NCBI GenBank assembly: GCA_021904315.1
Contig: CM038920.1
Location: forward strand, 19,344,001-19,408,000
DNA length: 64,000 nucleotides
Source of the DNA: Sphagnum magellanicum
Taxonomy: Eukaryota; Streptophyta; Sphagnopsida; Sphagnales; Sphagnaceae
Direction: 5' to 3'
The translations under genes and the position numbers were made by a program. Below are positions 1 through 11,934 of the stretch, piece by piece; positions within the stretch are counted from its first letter, which is position 1, and every line of letters starts with the position of its first letter. The notes under the pieces were generated by a model that was not told the origin of the DNA, searched no databases, and was given only the letters and a program-made list of their open reading frames with translations.

Positions 1-3000
1 TGAAACTATTCAATTTAAATAGGTGGTTTTCTTGAGAGACTGGCAAAGGTCGGGGTAGGTTCCTTTACCAGTTCTTTGATTTTTTGAGAACCACAATTAT
101 GGGTCAAAATGATTCTTTGATTTTTGAGTAGCACCTTTCACAAGTCCATACAAGCCCATCTATACTTAGCCCAACAAACAAATATTCTTCTACCCACAAA
201 AAAGATATAGTTAATCAAACAAACCCCCCAATCTACCCCCAAATCTGGGAAGAACTTGGAGAAGAAATCAAAGAAGATTTGTGTTGACTCTATATCATTC
301 ACTAGATGCCCTACAATCAACCAAAGTTTTTTTTAAATTTTTTTTCCTTCCAACTTTTTGGTGTAGCCCATGTGGTCATAATCCATAAGATGATTTAGCC
401 AAATTTGGCTATAAATAAAATATGATAGTAAAACAAATTTAAGCATCTTATTACAAATGTTGATGTAGAATTTAATGATTTTTTGGTGTTGCCCATATTG
501 GTTATAATTTAAATAAACCCCATCAATCCATTCCTTTTACTTTTAACTTTCCACCCATCATCACTTTCAACTAGAAGAAAAGAGCGTCCAAAAATGATCA
601 TAATTATCTTGGCCAATAATCCATAAAGTAGGCAATTTAGGGGGTTCCTAGCCTAAGTTGGGCATGAGTGACAAAATGGTAGATGCAAGTGTGATGAAGG
701 AAAATAATAGGAATCAAATTTGAAAACCTATTGAAATTGGTAGTTGCTCATGTTTGATCTTGTGTCTTGTGTTTCCTTTGGCAATGGTGGTGAGGCCTTA
801 TGTTTGTGTTTGTAATTTGGAACAACAATAGTGATTGATTTGCAATTTGGAGCAATGGTGGTGAGGTTTTTTGTTTTTGCGATTTGAAACAACAATGTAA
901 GGTTTTGTGTTTTTGCAATGTGGAGCTACATGTGTGTCCAATTTTGTGTTGTTTAAATTTTGTGTTAACTTATGGTAGAAATGTGTGTGTGTGAAGGTTT
1001 TTAGAAAGAGAAAGTTGGGAGAGAGGTTGTTTAGTTTTGGGTTATGGGAGAATAGGTTACCTCACACCAAGTTTCAAATGTTGGTCCTAGGTGTGGAATC
1101 TTTGAAACAAAGTTTGAATCTTGCAATAAAGTTTGAAAACTTTAATTGTTGTTACAAAAAATGATTAGTTGCAACAAATTCTTTGGTTGTTTCAACTATT
1201 GATCCTAGCTCTGATCCACTATTATTAATCTTCTTGCAAATATGTAGCCTCCCCCAACTTGTCTTTGTGCTTGTTGAGAATTTTTGCTTTTATAAAAACA
1301 ATTGTGCAACATTAGCAAATGCAAACAAACATCCCTCGCACACATCTATTAACCAATTAAAAAAATTATCACATGAGCATCCAAATTCAAAATTTCAAGA
1401 TGACATTGCTACAAGCTAATTAGAAGTCTTAGAATTGATTTTCAAAAATCTCAATTTCAATTTGTAATTTAAAAATCCTTGAAATTTGTAACGCAAAGAA
1501 TGACATGTTCAAAAACCTCTCCACATGCTCCTTCCAACAAGTCAAAGGTTTCATTGCCTATGCATTCACAATAGCAATGTGATGAAATACACATAATTCA
1601 AAGGTCATTATTACATTGCTAACTTTGTTAACCAATGCCACAACATAAAAAATGGAGCTTATAAACAAATAATATGCAAGTTAAGGTGTGTTGGTGTTAG
1701 GAATTGCATTCAAGAACCATCAACCTTTACATGCATCAATATTTTCACCTTCTTGTCATATTCACATACAAGATCTTAGTTTTGTCCTTGCCCAAAAACT
1801 TGACAATACATTGTACTTTATATGCTCCTACAAATACATGGGGTAAATAACATTAGAGCCAAATGTCATGCATTTTATTGCTTTCAAAAGCACATGCAAG
1901 TCAAAGGAAAGGTTATAAAACATTCACCACCTCTATTGCCATCCAAACATAAAAGAATCTATAGCTCCAAGTTAGATTCCCCACAAACAAATATGGTGGT
2001 TGCACCTTCATTCAAAGATTGTGCTCACTTTGCAACATAATGTTCATGGAATTAATTTGTGACATTTAACACATAAAATAGGAACCAATATTTAAATGAT
2101 TGGTTGAGTACACACTGTTGGTTAGATGCAAGGTTGAGTGGTTCACTTTTGTGACATAATGACATTTTTTTCCTAGGCACCCTTTGTTAAAATGTGTATT
2201 GTAATTAATATATCTATATATGTAATGATTGGCGATTGAATTCAGATTAACAACTTCATCATGAACACATCCATGTAGTTTTTTTGAAAAAAAACTCATT
2301 TGCTAATAGTAATGAACTTTTAAAGTTCAAAAATAGGGACCGGTCGCCTAGATAGAAAATGCAAAAATTTGTATTGATTTCCATTCTAGATGTGTTATAA
2401 GGATTCAATATAAGTTAGAATATGAGATGATAAACTCAAATAAAAAATCCTTCCCATGAAAATTTTAGCCAAATGATAGTTATGGATTTTTCAATGGTTA
2501 GAATTGGACCATATTTTCATAAGTCCATAGAAGGTGTAATTTGAACTATTTTTCAATTTTTTTCCCTCACAAGAGAATGTTTCCACAAAATTTATGTGGG
2601 GCACTATTAATATGGATTCCTATCATTCCATGACATATGTTTGACCAATAAAATAGGAGCAAATTGTTAGCTCATCACTAAACTACTATTGTTTTTCGAC
2701 TTTTAGGGAGTACAAAACTTGCCAATAGTGCATCAATTTTGCATCCATCTTGTTGTATGCAAGGTGTGAATGTTTTTGTCACAACTTAATGAATTGCCCA
2801 TGTTAGCCCACTTTGCACTTGAACTTGTAATTGAAGAAACTATTTGTTGTAACAAATGTTTATTGCATCTACATATTCAAAGTTTTCTTTGAAGAATACA
2901 AGCTTGTTAACAAAGTGAGTCTTCATAAAAGTTTCTAGTTTCTTGACAAGCAACCTTACTCTTTGCACATCTTGTCCCACTCTTGCCCCTTTTTTCATGA

Positions 3001-3940
3001 CTTTTTAACCAAAGTGATATTCTTTTACAAGGGTTATTGTGTCATCTTCAAAGAGACCTCTTTCATACCAGCACATAGTTTTGTGTTTTTTTGTTGCATA
3101 TTGGCAAGACTTGTTCATCACATGCCCAAAACACCAACTTGCAAAGGGTGTTGCAAGTTGCAATGGGGCACACAAAGTACTACAAAAAACAATGTTGTGG
3201 CAAGACTATTATTTAATCTAGATCCCTCAACTTTTACATATGTTATTAGAATGAAAAAATGGTAAATTAGATTGAAAATATATCCCACATAAAATGCAAT
3301 TTTTAAATATGGAAAATTTCAACACAAACATAAGAAAGTAAATTCAAATCATTTAAAAATGTCATTATGAAAGTGTCTATGACTCCATTGAGTTTATTGC
3401 TAGTTAATACAAAATTTGAAAAACTGTAGTGATATAAAAATAAATAACAAATACACTTGAAACCAATTGGTGAATATTGCATTCTTTTATACTTTTACAT
3501 TAGAAGTTTGATGCATTTTGATAATTCTAGGAAAAAGATGGACGTTTACAAGTATATTTTAGTGCACCATTAACTTGAAAGTAGGAAAAATCTAAAATTT
3601 TCTATACTTGCAATCTATTTTGTAAGTTGTGACATTTTCAATGAATTTCATTTAAACCTACTTTAAGCATGTGTTTTTAAAATATAATTGTAACAATATT
3701 CATAGTCAAAGAACATGCTCATATTAAACATGGTCTTAAATAATATTTTTAAGTTCAATATATCAAAGCCTACTTAATGGATACTTTCCATTTATGTTGC
3801 AAATAATATGAGTGATATAATTCACCATGCTTGGACCCATTACCTTTTATGTAAATTGGTATTCCATTAGAAGAGGCTTCATAATATTTGCAAAGGTCAT
3901 TTCCCTAGTGTTGGGTGCCTAAAAAATTGACAATTAAAGG

Positions 3941-3942
<2 letters not shown>

Positions 3943-3970
<28 letters not shown>
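3943..3970. repeat. (TA)n microsatellite
   Basis: About 14 uninterrupted TA dinucleotides. Its length probably varies between individuals. Confidence 0.9.
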
Positions 3971-3976
<6 letters not shown>

Positions 3977-4553
3977 ATCCATAAGTCAAAAGTTAGATTA
4001 ATAGTTGCATAATTGGTTATAATTGTAGGTAATACATAAGTTTCCATGGTCTTTGTAAGAAGGTTAGGGATGTGATCCTTCATTAATTTTTTAGGGGGGC
4101 GAAATATCTTGGTGTGCCTTTGCATGATGAGTTAGCAAAACCAAAGTGATTTCACAATTGACATTACATTGAGGTGAAAGCATGGTATTTTATACAAAAA
4201 AAGTTGACAAAAAAATATTAAGTGTAAAATGAAATACTTTTTCACGAAAGTAGAAGAAAAGAACTTCAATTTTTACTTAAATTTCGTTTTGAAACCATGG
4301 TGCTTTCCATTGGGTTTATATTAAATTGAATACAAAAATTGAGAAACTTAGGAATAATAAAAGTAAGGAACAAGTACTTTTGAATTTGACTAGCCAATAT
4401 GGTAATCAAAAGTATTTTTTCACTAGAAAATTTAATGAAATAGATTTGTGTGAAGTTTGAACATAAAGATCATAATATATTCAAAGGAAGGAAAATGAAT
4501 AAAATTTACTTTCTCTATGGTAGAATATACTTGACACATATTTGAAACAAATG

Positions 4554-4629
4554 TTACATTGCAAAAAGTAGGCTTCAAAAGCTATTTACATTTAGAAAAG
4601 TCTACTTGAAACCTACTTTTACAATGTAA
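4554..4629. repeat. Short perfect-looking hairpin
   Basis: The left arm at 4554-4578 and the right arm at 4606-4629 are reverse complements over about 24 bases, with only two or three mismatches and a loop of about 27 bases. The right arm reads ttgaaacctacttttacaat. It could be a tiny MITE remnant or a small-RNA precursor-like fold; nothing in the flanks decides. Confidence 0.6.
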
Positions 4630-4914
4630 AATTTAAAAATTAATTCATAATAGTGAAGAAGTATCTTGATTTTCATCTTTCAAATAAAAATAGTGTATAA
4701 TAATGATGGGTTTTAGTCCTACTTTTTGTTAACTTAATGAGTAGACTACTCAGGTAATTAAATTATATACTTTACCATGTTTTCACCCATTGTAGCCTTT
4801 TGCTAAAATGTAATTGATCAAGTAATTAATAGACCCTACTTGCTCATTATCATTTTTAAAATAACCTTTGGACCATCAAAGTATTCAATGATCATTGAAG
4901 GATTGTCAACCTTT

Positions 4915-5708
4915 TGTAACCAAAAAGGAGGATCCAGAAAACCCGTAGCAATGACGCGACCTCCCACGGACCCTAGCTCTCACAATCTATCAATCCACCG
5001 CGACTGCACAGACACGTAGCCTCTCCTGACTCGGACTACCTTCCTGCCATCGTTCACTGATCCACTTGCAACTTCAAGACTGACAGACCCAGCAATGCAT
5101 TCACTCAACACAACGCACAGCTCTGGTCACACACTGCACACAGATGTTTCTGAGGAAAATGCTTGGATGTCATTCATGGATTGTATATACAATCCGAGAG
5201 CGCAAACACTGCCCTCGAACACAATTTCTTACGAAAACAAGAGGCACTGATTGTCCCTCTAATTCTTCTTCTCTCCCTCTCTCTGAACATACAGCAGCAA
5301 TGAGCTAGACCACACATCAGATGTAGCAGAAGATCACCATGATGGCCAAGACTCTCTGCTACCGAGCTACTACTCTCTCGTTCTACCAGCCTCTGCTATC
5401 CTCCTTAACAACCGACTTTTGATCCCCCTTTCCCAGTTCTCCTTTGGCTTCCTCCAGAAGCTTCTTTTAATCTTCCAACGCCGTTCCATTCCTTCCACTC
5501 CGCCACCTTCATAAGTCGAGCTCCATCAATGCCAGCCGCCATGCCCAATTTTGCACAGACCACACAGCTTAGAAAACAAGTCGGCCATGCATTTCCATGC
5601 AACAATGATGGGGCGCCGTCACCACAAAATGGTTGATGCAATTATGCCTAAAATCCAGGATTAGATAAGATTGCACAATAAGTAGATAACCCCCCCTTTC
5701 ACATTACA
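4915..5708 (-). repeat. 3' LTR of the gypsy element
   Basis: The outer end on the plus strand starts TGTAACCAAAAAGG and the inner end finishes TTTCACATTACA. It matches 11927-12720 base for base over its whole length apart from substitutions. Confidence 0.93.
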
Positions 5709-5715
5709 TATGTAA

Positions 5716-5728
5716 CCCTTCCCTTCTT
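5716..5728 (-). promoter_or_regulatory. Polypurine tract
   Basis: On the minus strand this reads AAGAAGGGAAGGG, seven bases upstream of the 3' LTR start at 5708. It is the expected primer for plus-strand DNA synthesis; the short gap to the LTR is slightly unusual. Confidence 0.7.
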
Positions 5729-5753
5729 AAACGGCTGAGTCCTTCAGCTTCAT

Positions 5754-7856
5754 TTAGCCAGGAGGAGCATAAAAGATTTGGAGGTCTCGACGAGATCTCT
5801 CCCATTGATGGCCATCTGCATCTTGAACAATACACAGCCTACAACCCTCCTCAAAATCGAGGTTTCCCTTTTCATCAGTGTGCCCAATGAATCTGTAGGG
5901 ACCCTCCCAACTCGCAGTCAGAGCCCGTCTCTTTCCTAGCTTCTTCATTTTCACCATCGTCGAACCTGCAATCAAACCCTTGAACAAGTGCTTACCCTTC
6001 CCGGTAGCATAGTTCCTTTTCTGTCGCGTCTGTGCCTGATCTACATTGATGAGAACGCTGTCATGGATGCTTGCAATGAGTTCTACTTTTCGTAGAAATT
6101 GTGCTGTAGTAGCTTCCATACTCCCACCATCATCCGTCTCAGCAATCAGTCCCTACAAAAGGTTGTTTGCTCTCAGACGTGGCATTCGACCAGTGAGGAC
6201 CATAAATGGAGAAAACTTCGTACTCAACTGAATGCCACATCGATACCCGAATAGAATTTTGGCTAACTGCTGATCCCAACAATTCACACTGGCAGGGTTG
6301 GCAGCCAGCACAGTTATGCCATGTTTGATAGTTTTGATCATGCGCTCAGCCATTCCATTGCACTGGGGCCACTGAGATGCTGTGCGCTGGTGCTGAATCG
6401 CATAATCTCTACACATGACGTTGAATTTTGCAGCCCACTCAGTCCCATTGTTGGTAAGCACAAATTTGGGGACTCCATACCTACAAATTATTTCATCTTC
6501 TAGGAACTTGGCTGCTATCCTTGCCCCATGATCGGCAACAACCTTAGCTTCACACCATTTCGAGTAATGGTCAATGGCTACCAGGATGTATTTGTTGCTT
6601 GAGTCAGTCTCAGCCAACGGCCCAGCTATGTCTAGTGCAACTTGGTAGAACAGATCACAAACAGGAATGTTCTTCAAGTGTTCATCTCCAGAACGCATAC
6701 TGCTTAAACTCTTCACCAATTGGCATTGTTGGCATTCCTTGACTATAGTTCTGACATCTGCAGTTCGATTGTGCCAGAAGTATCTTTGGCGGATTTCTGT
6801 TAAGGTCCGATGTTCCCCGAAATGCCCTAGGTCTTCATGCATTTGTTTAACCAGAGGCGCCCTTTCCTCAGGTCTGGGTACTAACAAGTTCTTGAAAAAG
6901 AGCTTTTGCTCCCTCCAGTCATAATTGCTCACCCTTCTTCTTATCCTCTTGCCTTCATCTGGGTTCACAGTAGCAGCCAATACTCCTTCCTTCAAGAGCG
7001 TCAGACAGTCTGCATCCTCCCATATGTCCATGCAGTTCATCTTGCCCTCGCAATCTTCCTCATCATCTGACTTTGTGGGGCTTAAACTAGGGTCCCCAAG
7101 TTCAGACATTTCCTGAGCTGCAAGAACAAGCTCCAACTGCTGTTGCTTGTTCAAGTACTGAGGTCTCTTCCTTTTGATTGCTACTGGCACTTCTTTATGT
7201 TGCACAAGCTCGGCCCTTCCTGAGATCACCTCTACAGCTGGGGTCGACCCCTTAGATGGATTCTCTCTAGTGGCTGCATCGAGCATGTAAAGATGATGGT
7301 GGCCTGAACAGATCCAATGGTTGATGCCAAAACAACAGGCATCATGCTGGATAGAACTCCCATCCTTCCTTCTAACACCTATCCACTCTGTCTCTCCTCC
7401 TCTCTGAACATATAGCAACTCCCTTTCTTCAAGAGATGCATCAGCTGTGACGTCTTGGATTCCTTCACCAAAGTTGTCATCATCTTCAGCTGATCCAACC
7501 AGGTTTCTACTTAATGCATCCACGTTAGCATGTTTGAGTCCTGGTCGGCGCATAATTTTGAAGCTGAAGTCTTGTAGCAAGCCAACCCAGCGACCCCTCC
7601 TACCGTGTGCATCTGAAACAGTTGCTAACCACTCCAGTGGTTTATGATCCGTGCGTAGAATAAAATGTTTCATATGCAGGTACTGCCGAAAGTGCATCAC
7701 ACCCCAAATCAGGGCGTAGCACTCTCCCTCCATTGGATGGAACTTCCTTTGAGCCTTCGTCAGACTCTTACTGGCATACGCTACCACCCTCTCGAATTTC
7801 CCATCCTTTTGTGATAGTATTGCTCCCACTCCTTTGGGTGACCAATCCACATCCAA
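5754..7856 (-). pseudogene. Pol: RNase H and integrase part of the polyprotein
   Basis: This is the downstream part of the Gag-Pol frame, opening right after a TGA at 7857-7859 and crossed by one in-frame TAG at 6153-6155, after which the same frame continues to 5754. RNase H (first ~115 residues) keeps the acidic residues in VDWSPKG, MEGECYAL and RTDHKPL. A ~190-residue linker follows. The integrase has an HHCC zinc module (H345, H349, C375, C378 counted from the ATG at 7856), D409 in LDIAGPL and E504 in GMAERM. The second catalytic residue, normally Asp, is Asn469 in LTNNGTEW, 35 residues before the Glu. The C-terminal ~120 residues are basic and end in RRDLQIFYAPPG without a chromodomain. 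Enzyme activity is unlikely. Confidence 0.92.
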
Positions 7857-9151
7857 TCAGAAGGTTCGCTTGAAATCCGGTTGTGTGAGCACAGGGGCAT
7901 TTACCAGTGCTGCTTTTAATGTCTGGTAGGCCTGCTCACAGCTCTTATCCCATACAAACGTCGCATCTTTTCTGGTCAAATCAAACAAAGGACCTGCCAA
8001 ACTTGAGTACCCCTTCACATACTTCCGATAGTATCCTGTCAGACCCAGGAATGATCGGACATTCATCACATTCCTTGGGGTCGGAAAGTGCAATACTGCT
8101 TCAATCTTGCCCTCCTTGATTGGATGCCCTCCTTGCTCACCATGTGACCCAGAAAAGTTATTGTTTTTGTGGCAAAGCAACACTTACTTGGATTGAGTTT
8201 CAAATTGACTTCCTTGAGTCTGCAGAGAACCCTGTCCAGGTGTCGAAGGTGTTCTCCCCAGTCCTCGTTATGTACATTGAGGTCATCAACAAACACCTTC
8301 AAGAATTTGCTACCAAGGTCCTTGAAAACCTCGGCCATAGTCCGAGAAAACGTGCTTGTTGCATTCTTGAGCCCGAATGGCATGATGGTCCAGTCGTACA
8401 ACCCCGTCTTGGTGATCAGGGCCATCTTCTTCACATCTTCAGGCGCCATCCGAATTTGCCAGAAACCTAACTGTAGGTCAAGAGTAGAAAACCATGTCGA
8501 TTTTCCCAGCTGATCAATTACATCCTCAACCAGTGGCATTGGAAACATATTTCGACGCGTCTGAGCATTGAGAGGTCGATAATCTCCGCAGAACCGCCTA
8601 CTCCCATCCTTCTTGATTGGCAGTGTCACTCGATAGGCATATTCAGAGTTGTTGGGTTTCATTTTACCTAGATCAATCAATGCATCGATCTGCCTCTTGA
8701 CTTCAATCTCTTCCCAGAAAGACAGACGGCCCGGAGACATGTTGCAAGGTGGAAATCCTTGCGTATCAATACTGTGTTCACCCATGGTACAACAGCCCAA
8801 CTCTCTTTTGCTCCAAGCGAACACGTCTTGGTAGCCCGCTAGCATCTTCCAGAGCTGCTGTTTCCTTTCCTTTCCTAAATCGTGATCAATCCAAATTTTC
8901 TGAGAGATTTCTTCCCATTTTGTGCTCACATTCGAGCATCCGGGTGATATTGTTGATTGCTCAGAAAGATTCTCATCCTTAGTCGATCGATTGGTTTGCA
9001 AGACAGCAGGTAATTCTATACACACTGCAAATTGCCTGTTGCGTGTCCTCCACTTCTCCTCATCAGACACCCATTGTATCCAGTCACCATAATCATTAGA
9101 CTCTGAGATTTCTTCCTTCATGAATTCATTAGTCTGATCTTGCAGCGTCAG
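7857..9151 (-). pseudogene. Pol: reverse transcriptase part, one frameshift
   Basis: The fingers and palm of a Ty3/gypsy reverse transcriptase are clear: KKDGSRRFCGDYRPLNAQT, LDLQLGFWQIRM, MPFGLKNATSTF and the catalytic FVDD in KVFVDDLNVH. After FLGHMVSKEGIQ one base is missing near 8117-8120, and the rest (KIEAVLHFPTPRNV, SFLGLTGYYRKYVKGYSSLA) is read in the next frame. The TGA at 7857-7859 then interrupts the link to RNase H. Upstream, the frame is continuous with Gag across a TAG at 9152-9154; the first ATG after it is at 9121. The region supplies the polymerase that copies element RNA into DNA. Confidence 0.93.
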
Positions 9152-11065
9152 CTACAGAATTTGCTTTGGTCCCTCTTGCAATACCAGTTCTTCAAATTCG
9201 GTGTTTCCGAATTCGGATGCCTCTTCGATCTGCTCTATTGGTTGTAATCCCTCCTCACTATCATCATCCGTGTCAGTTTTAGATATTGACACATTCTCAC
9301 GTTCATCCATATCAGAGCCACCCAAGGACAATTTCTCAAGATTCACTTCCAAAGTCACACATGCTGCGCCTCTTACGTCACCAGCAACATCTTGCCCCCG
9401 AGACTCCACATTCACATTCTGTAGTAAATTCACAACGGTTAACGGCAACACCTCTACGTTGGTCCCTGGTCCTCTTCTTATTTGGATGAGTCCTTTCTCC
9501 ACATCCACGACAGCTCCGATCTTCATCAAGAAGTCTAGGCCAAGCGATACATCATAACTATCTGTATCCACCACCATGAAGGTCATGGTACAGTGAACAC
9601 CTCCAACACCTACTACCACCTCATCGATCCGTCCTAATGCCTGCGTGACAACCCCTGATGCCGTCTTGTAGCTCTCAGATCCAACAACTAAGTGCATCAT
9701 CCCCATTTCCCTCACCACAGCGGCAGCCATCACTGACATTGATGCCCCTATGTCTACGAGTCCTTCTATGATATACCTATTTATCTCCACCGGCAGATGG
9801 AGCGTCTTGCTTCTGCTGGTCTTGTTTACACAGATTCGCCTGATTGTTGGGACAGGTGAAACAACCGAAACCTGATCACTCCCCAATTCTGCATCCTTCT
9901 TCCTGCGGGCAAGCTTTACTAAGTTCTCCAAATGCTCCAGCTCCCCAGGAATCATCAGAACCGTCTCCATTGGACTAAGAACAATCTTCCCTTTTATAAA
10001 ATGTGAAAGTATTTTTGATTTGACCGTGGTCTCCCGATTCATCCTCATACCTTCTTCTTCAACTTCCGGAGAGGGGGCATTGGTCGTTAGTGCCACCTCA
10101 ACAGGAACCTGTCTTCGTGGTACCCGTGTATATGAAAATACTTTTTCATTGCCACACAATCGATTGAGTTGCTGCAGCGTTACTTCTTCATCACTCAGCA
10201 GGACTTCTACAAAGTTTGCAGTCCCAGTATGCATTCTCTCATCCTTGGGCTTTTTCCAACAATGATCCTCCAAGTGCCCCAGACTTGTGCAAAAGGTACA
10301 CTTGATCCCACAATTCTCCATCCTATGCGGCATATTGCAGTTGGCGCATTTCGGCCGTGCATCATTGAGCCTCGGACAGGTAGTGGCCTTGTGATCTCTT
10401 GCTTGACAGATTTGGCATACTCCTAACACATTGGAAGAGGATGCAGGTGCTGGGGCTAGCCCATTTCCCTTAAAGAAATTAATCAGGGTGTTGTTCAAAG
10501 CAGCAACCTGTTTCTCCATAGTGTTCTCTTTGGTCCCCTCTTCCCGTTCCTCCTTGAAAGGCTCGAATGGTGTTTCACCCAGTTCTCCTAAAACTCTCTC
10601 CACCTCAATTGCAGCAGCCACCAACTCTTTGATGTCTGCAAATACTCTCACAACACATAATTTGCGGATTTCTGGCCTTAGCCTGGCTAAGAATCTTCTT
10701 CTCTGCTCCACATCTGATATTCTGCCTCGCTGGAATAACCTGTCGAGGCGCTCAAAGTATTTCTGAACCCGTTCCTTGGGTTCTTGTTTGATGACGTCCA
10801 TTTTCATCCAAATGTCATCAGCATCTATATTGCCATACTTTTGGACCATCAAAGTTTGTAGATCAGTCCAGTCAATGGGCGCGGGTTGGAGTTTTTGAAA
10901 CCATTCTTTCACGCGACCACGCAGGTTCAATTTAGCAATCTTGAACAACTTATTAGGCGGTAGGTCTCGAACCTCGGCCGCCATTGTGAGTCGTTCAGCC
11001 CAATCGGTGACATCTTCGTACTCACGTCCCCAAAACAGATCGTCCATACCTTGTGGGCTAGTCAT
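9152..11065 (-). CDS. Gag with aspartic protease domain (637 aa)
   Basis: The protein starts MTSPQGMDDLFWGREYEDV and carries a retrotransposon Gag capsid fold (about residues 10-165, with WFQKLQP and the RFLARLRPEIR helix). Zinc knuckles follow: CQICQARDHKATTC (217-230), a modified CANCNMPHRMENC, and CTFCTSLGHLEDHC (256-269). An aspartic protease lies near residues 425-540, but its catalytic triplet is DIG (438-440 in LVDIGAS) rather than DTG or DSG, so proteolysis is probably lost. An acidic tail precedes the terminal TAG. The TAG is in the same frame as pol, so this is either a readthrough site or a mutated sense codon. Confidence 0.92.
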   Translation of the reverse strand: MTSPQGMDDLFWGREYEDVTDWAERLTMAAEVRDLPPNKLFKIAKLNLRGRVKEWFQKLQPAPIDWTDLQTLMVQKYGNIDADDIWMKMDVIKQEPKERVQKYFERLDRLFQRGRISDVEQRRRFLARLRPEIRKLCVVRVFADIKELVAAAIEVERVLGELGETPFEPFKEEREEGTKENTMEKQVAALNNTLINFFKGNGLAPAPASSSNVLGVCQICQARDHKATTCPRLNDARPKCANCNMPHRMENCGIKCTFCTSLGHLEDHCWKKPKDERMHTGTANFVEVLLSDEEVTLQQLNRLCGNEKVFSYTRVPRRQVPVEVALTTNAPSPEVEEEGMRMNRETTVKSKILSHFIKGKIVLSPMETVLMIPGELEHLENLVKLARRKKDAELGSDQVSVVSPVPTIRRICVNKTSRSKTLHLPVEINRYIIEGLVDIGASMSVMAAAVVREMGMMHLVVGSESYKTASGVVTQALGRIDEVVVGVGGVHCTMTFMVVDTDSYDVSLGLDFLMKIGAVVDVEKGLIQIRRGPGTNVEVLPLTVVNLLQNVNVESRGQDVAGDVRGAACVTLEVNLEKLSLGGSDMDERENVSISKTDTDDDSEEGLQPIEQIEEASEFGNTEFEELVLQEGPKQIL

Positions 11066-11274
11066 TTTGCAAAAGCGTCAATAACACAAGATAATTGCAA
11101 AATTATAAACAGACTCAAGATCTGCAGAAAAAGAAAGAATGTACAAAATCACCAACTGCCTCTTTGCTGTAACTTGACCCTGACACAAATGCCAAACTAC
11201 GCTCCGAACTCCGATTGAACGCCTTCATGTACAGGCGACAACGGTTGAAAAGTAGAGGGGAAAGTTGAAAATCG

Positions 11275-11601
11275 TTATTCATTTGACGACATCTGTTGGA
11301 ATCGCCACCCTCCGGCCCTATTCCGCCATATGCCCCAGCTGATGACGTGGGATTGAGAGCCGTTGTGCTCAATCCGAACTAGGCGATCTCCTTCCGCAAA
11401 CAGGTCTTCCACACCGGGTACATACAGTCTTATGAAATGATTCGGTGATATCTCAGATCTGGGTATCCATACATTTCCTACTCTAGGTATGCTACTCTGT
11501 CTCTCAGCAAACTCGGGATTCACTCTACGCAAGGTAGGAAATGAAATAGAAATTGGACTGAAGCTCTGAGGTGAGTGTCCACCCTCTGTCTCCATTGACA
11601 A
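11275..11601 (-). CDS. Leader ORF 2 upstream of gag, function unknown
   Basis: A 108-residue frame between the primer binding site and gag, beginning MSMETEGGHSPQSFSPISIS. The composition looks protein-like (IPRVGNVWIPRSEISPNHF, LVRIEHNGSQSHVISWGIW) but I recognise no domain. It is in a different frame from gag and from the leader ORF at 11675-11887. Some plant gypsy elements carry extra ORFs; whether this is translated cannot be told from sequence. Confidence 0.4.
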   Translation of the reverse strand: MSMETEGGHSPQSFSPISISFPTLRRVNPEFAERQSSIPRVGNVWIPRSEISPNHFIRLYVPGVEDLFAEGDRLVRIEHNGSQSHVISWGIWRNRAGGWRFQQMSSNE

Positions 11602-11674
11602 CCTTCAGCCACACCCTTGCCCTTGTGAAGTACCCACTGTGGGTTAGCGCCACCGCAATATCCCCTATGCGTGC

Positions 11675-11887
11675 CTAATCAGGATCTATGCCAACCAACC
11701 TGACCACTCCAAATCCTAGTGCCCTCAGAATCACTGCTCCTTGATGAGGACCCTCTGGCACAGTGCTAAAATCAAACCTCCTAACTATGCGACTTTCTTT
11801 GATCTCCTGCGCTAATCCTACAGAAATTTCTTCGTTATCAGAGGAAGACATGTCCCTTAGTGTGTCATCTTCTGACAGAATGCACAA
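11675..11887 (-). CDS. Leader ORF 1, acidic N-terminus, function unknown
   Basis: A 70-residue frame starting 36 bases after the primer binding site, with an acidic start (SEDDTLRDMSSSDNEE) and then RFDFSTVPEGPHQGAVILRA. After its TAG the same frame stays open for about 45 more codons (a segment including THSGYFTRARVWLKVVNG), so the stop may be a later mutation. No known domain recognised. Confidence 0.4.
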   Translation of the reverse strand: MCILSEDDTLRDMSSSDNEEISVGLAQEIKESRIVRRFDFSTVPEGPHQGAVILRALGFGVVRLVGIDPD

Positions 11888-11922
11888 CTATTTGTAGCCC
11901 AACACAGTCACGTGACCGACAT

Positions 11923-11934
11923 GCTCTGATACCA
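11923..11934 (-). promoter_or_regulatory. Primer binding site for initiator tRNA-Met
   Basis: The minus strand reads TGGTATCAGAGC, the standard plant retrotransposon site complementary to the 3' end of initiator methionine tRNA. It overlaps the apparent 5' LTR terminus (see findings). Confidence 0.93.

Larger units (their letters stand above)
1..4914. other. AT-rich spacer, no gene recognised
   Basis: I found no reading frame here with a recognisable domain; the open frames are short and without motif. The stretch contains a weak two-unit GT-rich repeat near 782-940 (the phrase caatggtggtgagg recurs about 70 bases apart), a (TA)n microsatellite at 3943-3970 and a short hairpin at 4554-4629, listed separately. 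Confidence 0.6.

Noticed and set aside
1183-1419. 78-codon open frame
   Set aside because: Low-complexity composition, no motif, no supporting structure.
2963-3265. 100-codon open frame
   Set aside because: No recognisable domain and AT-driven composition; probably chance.
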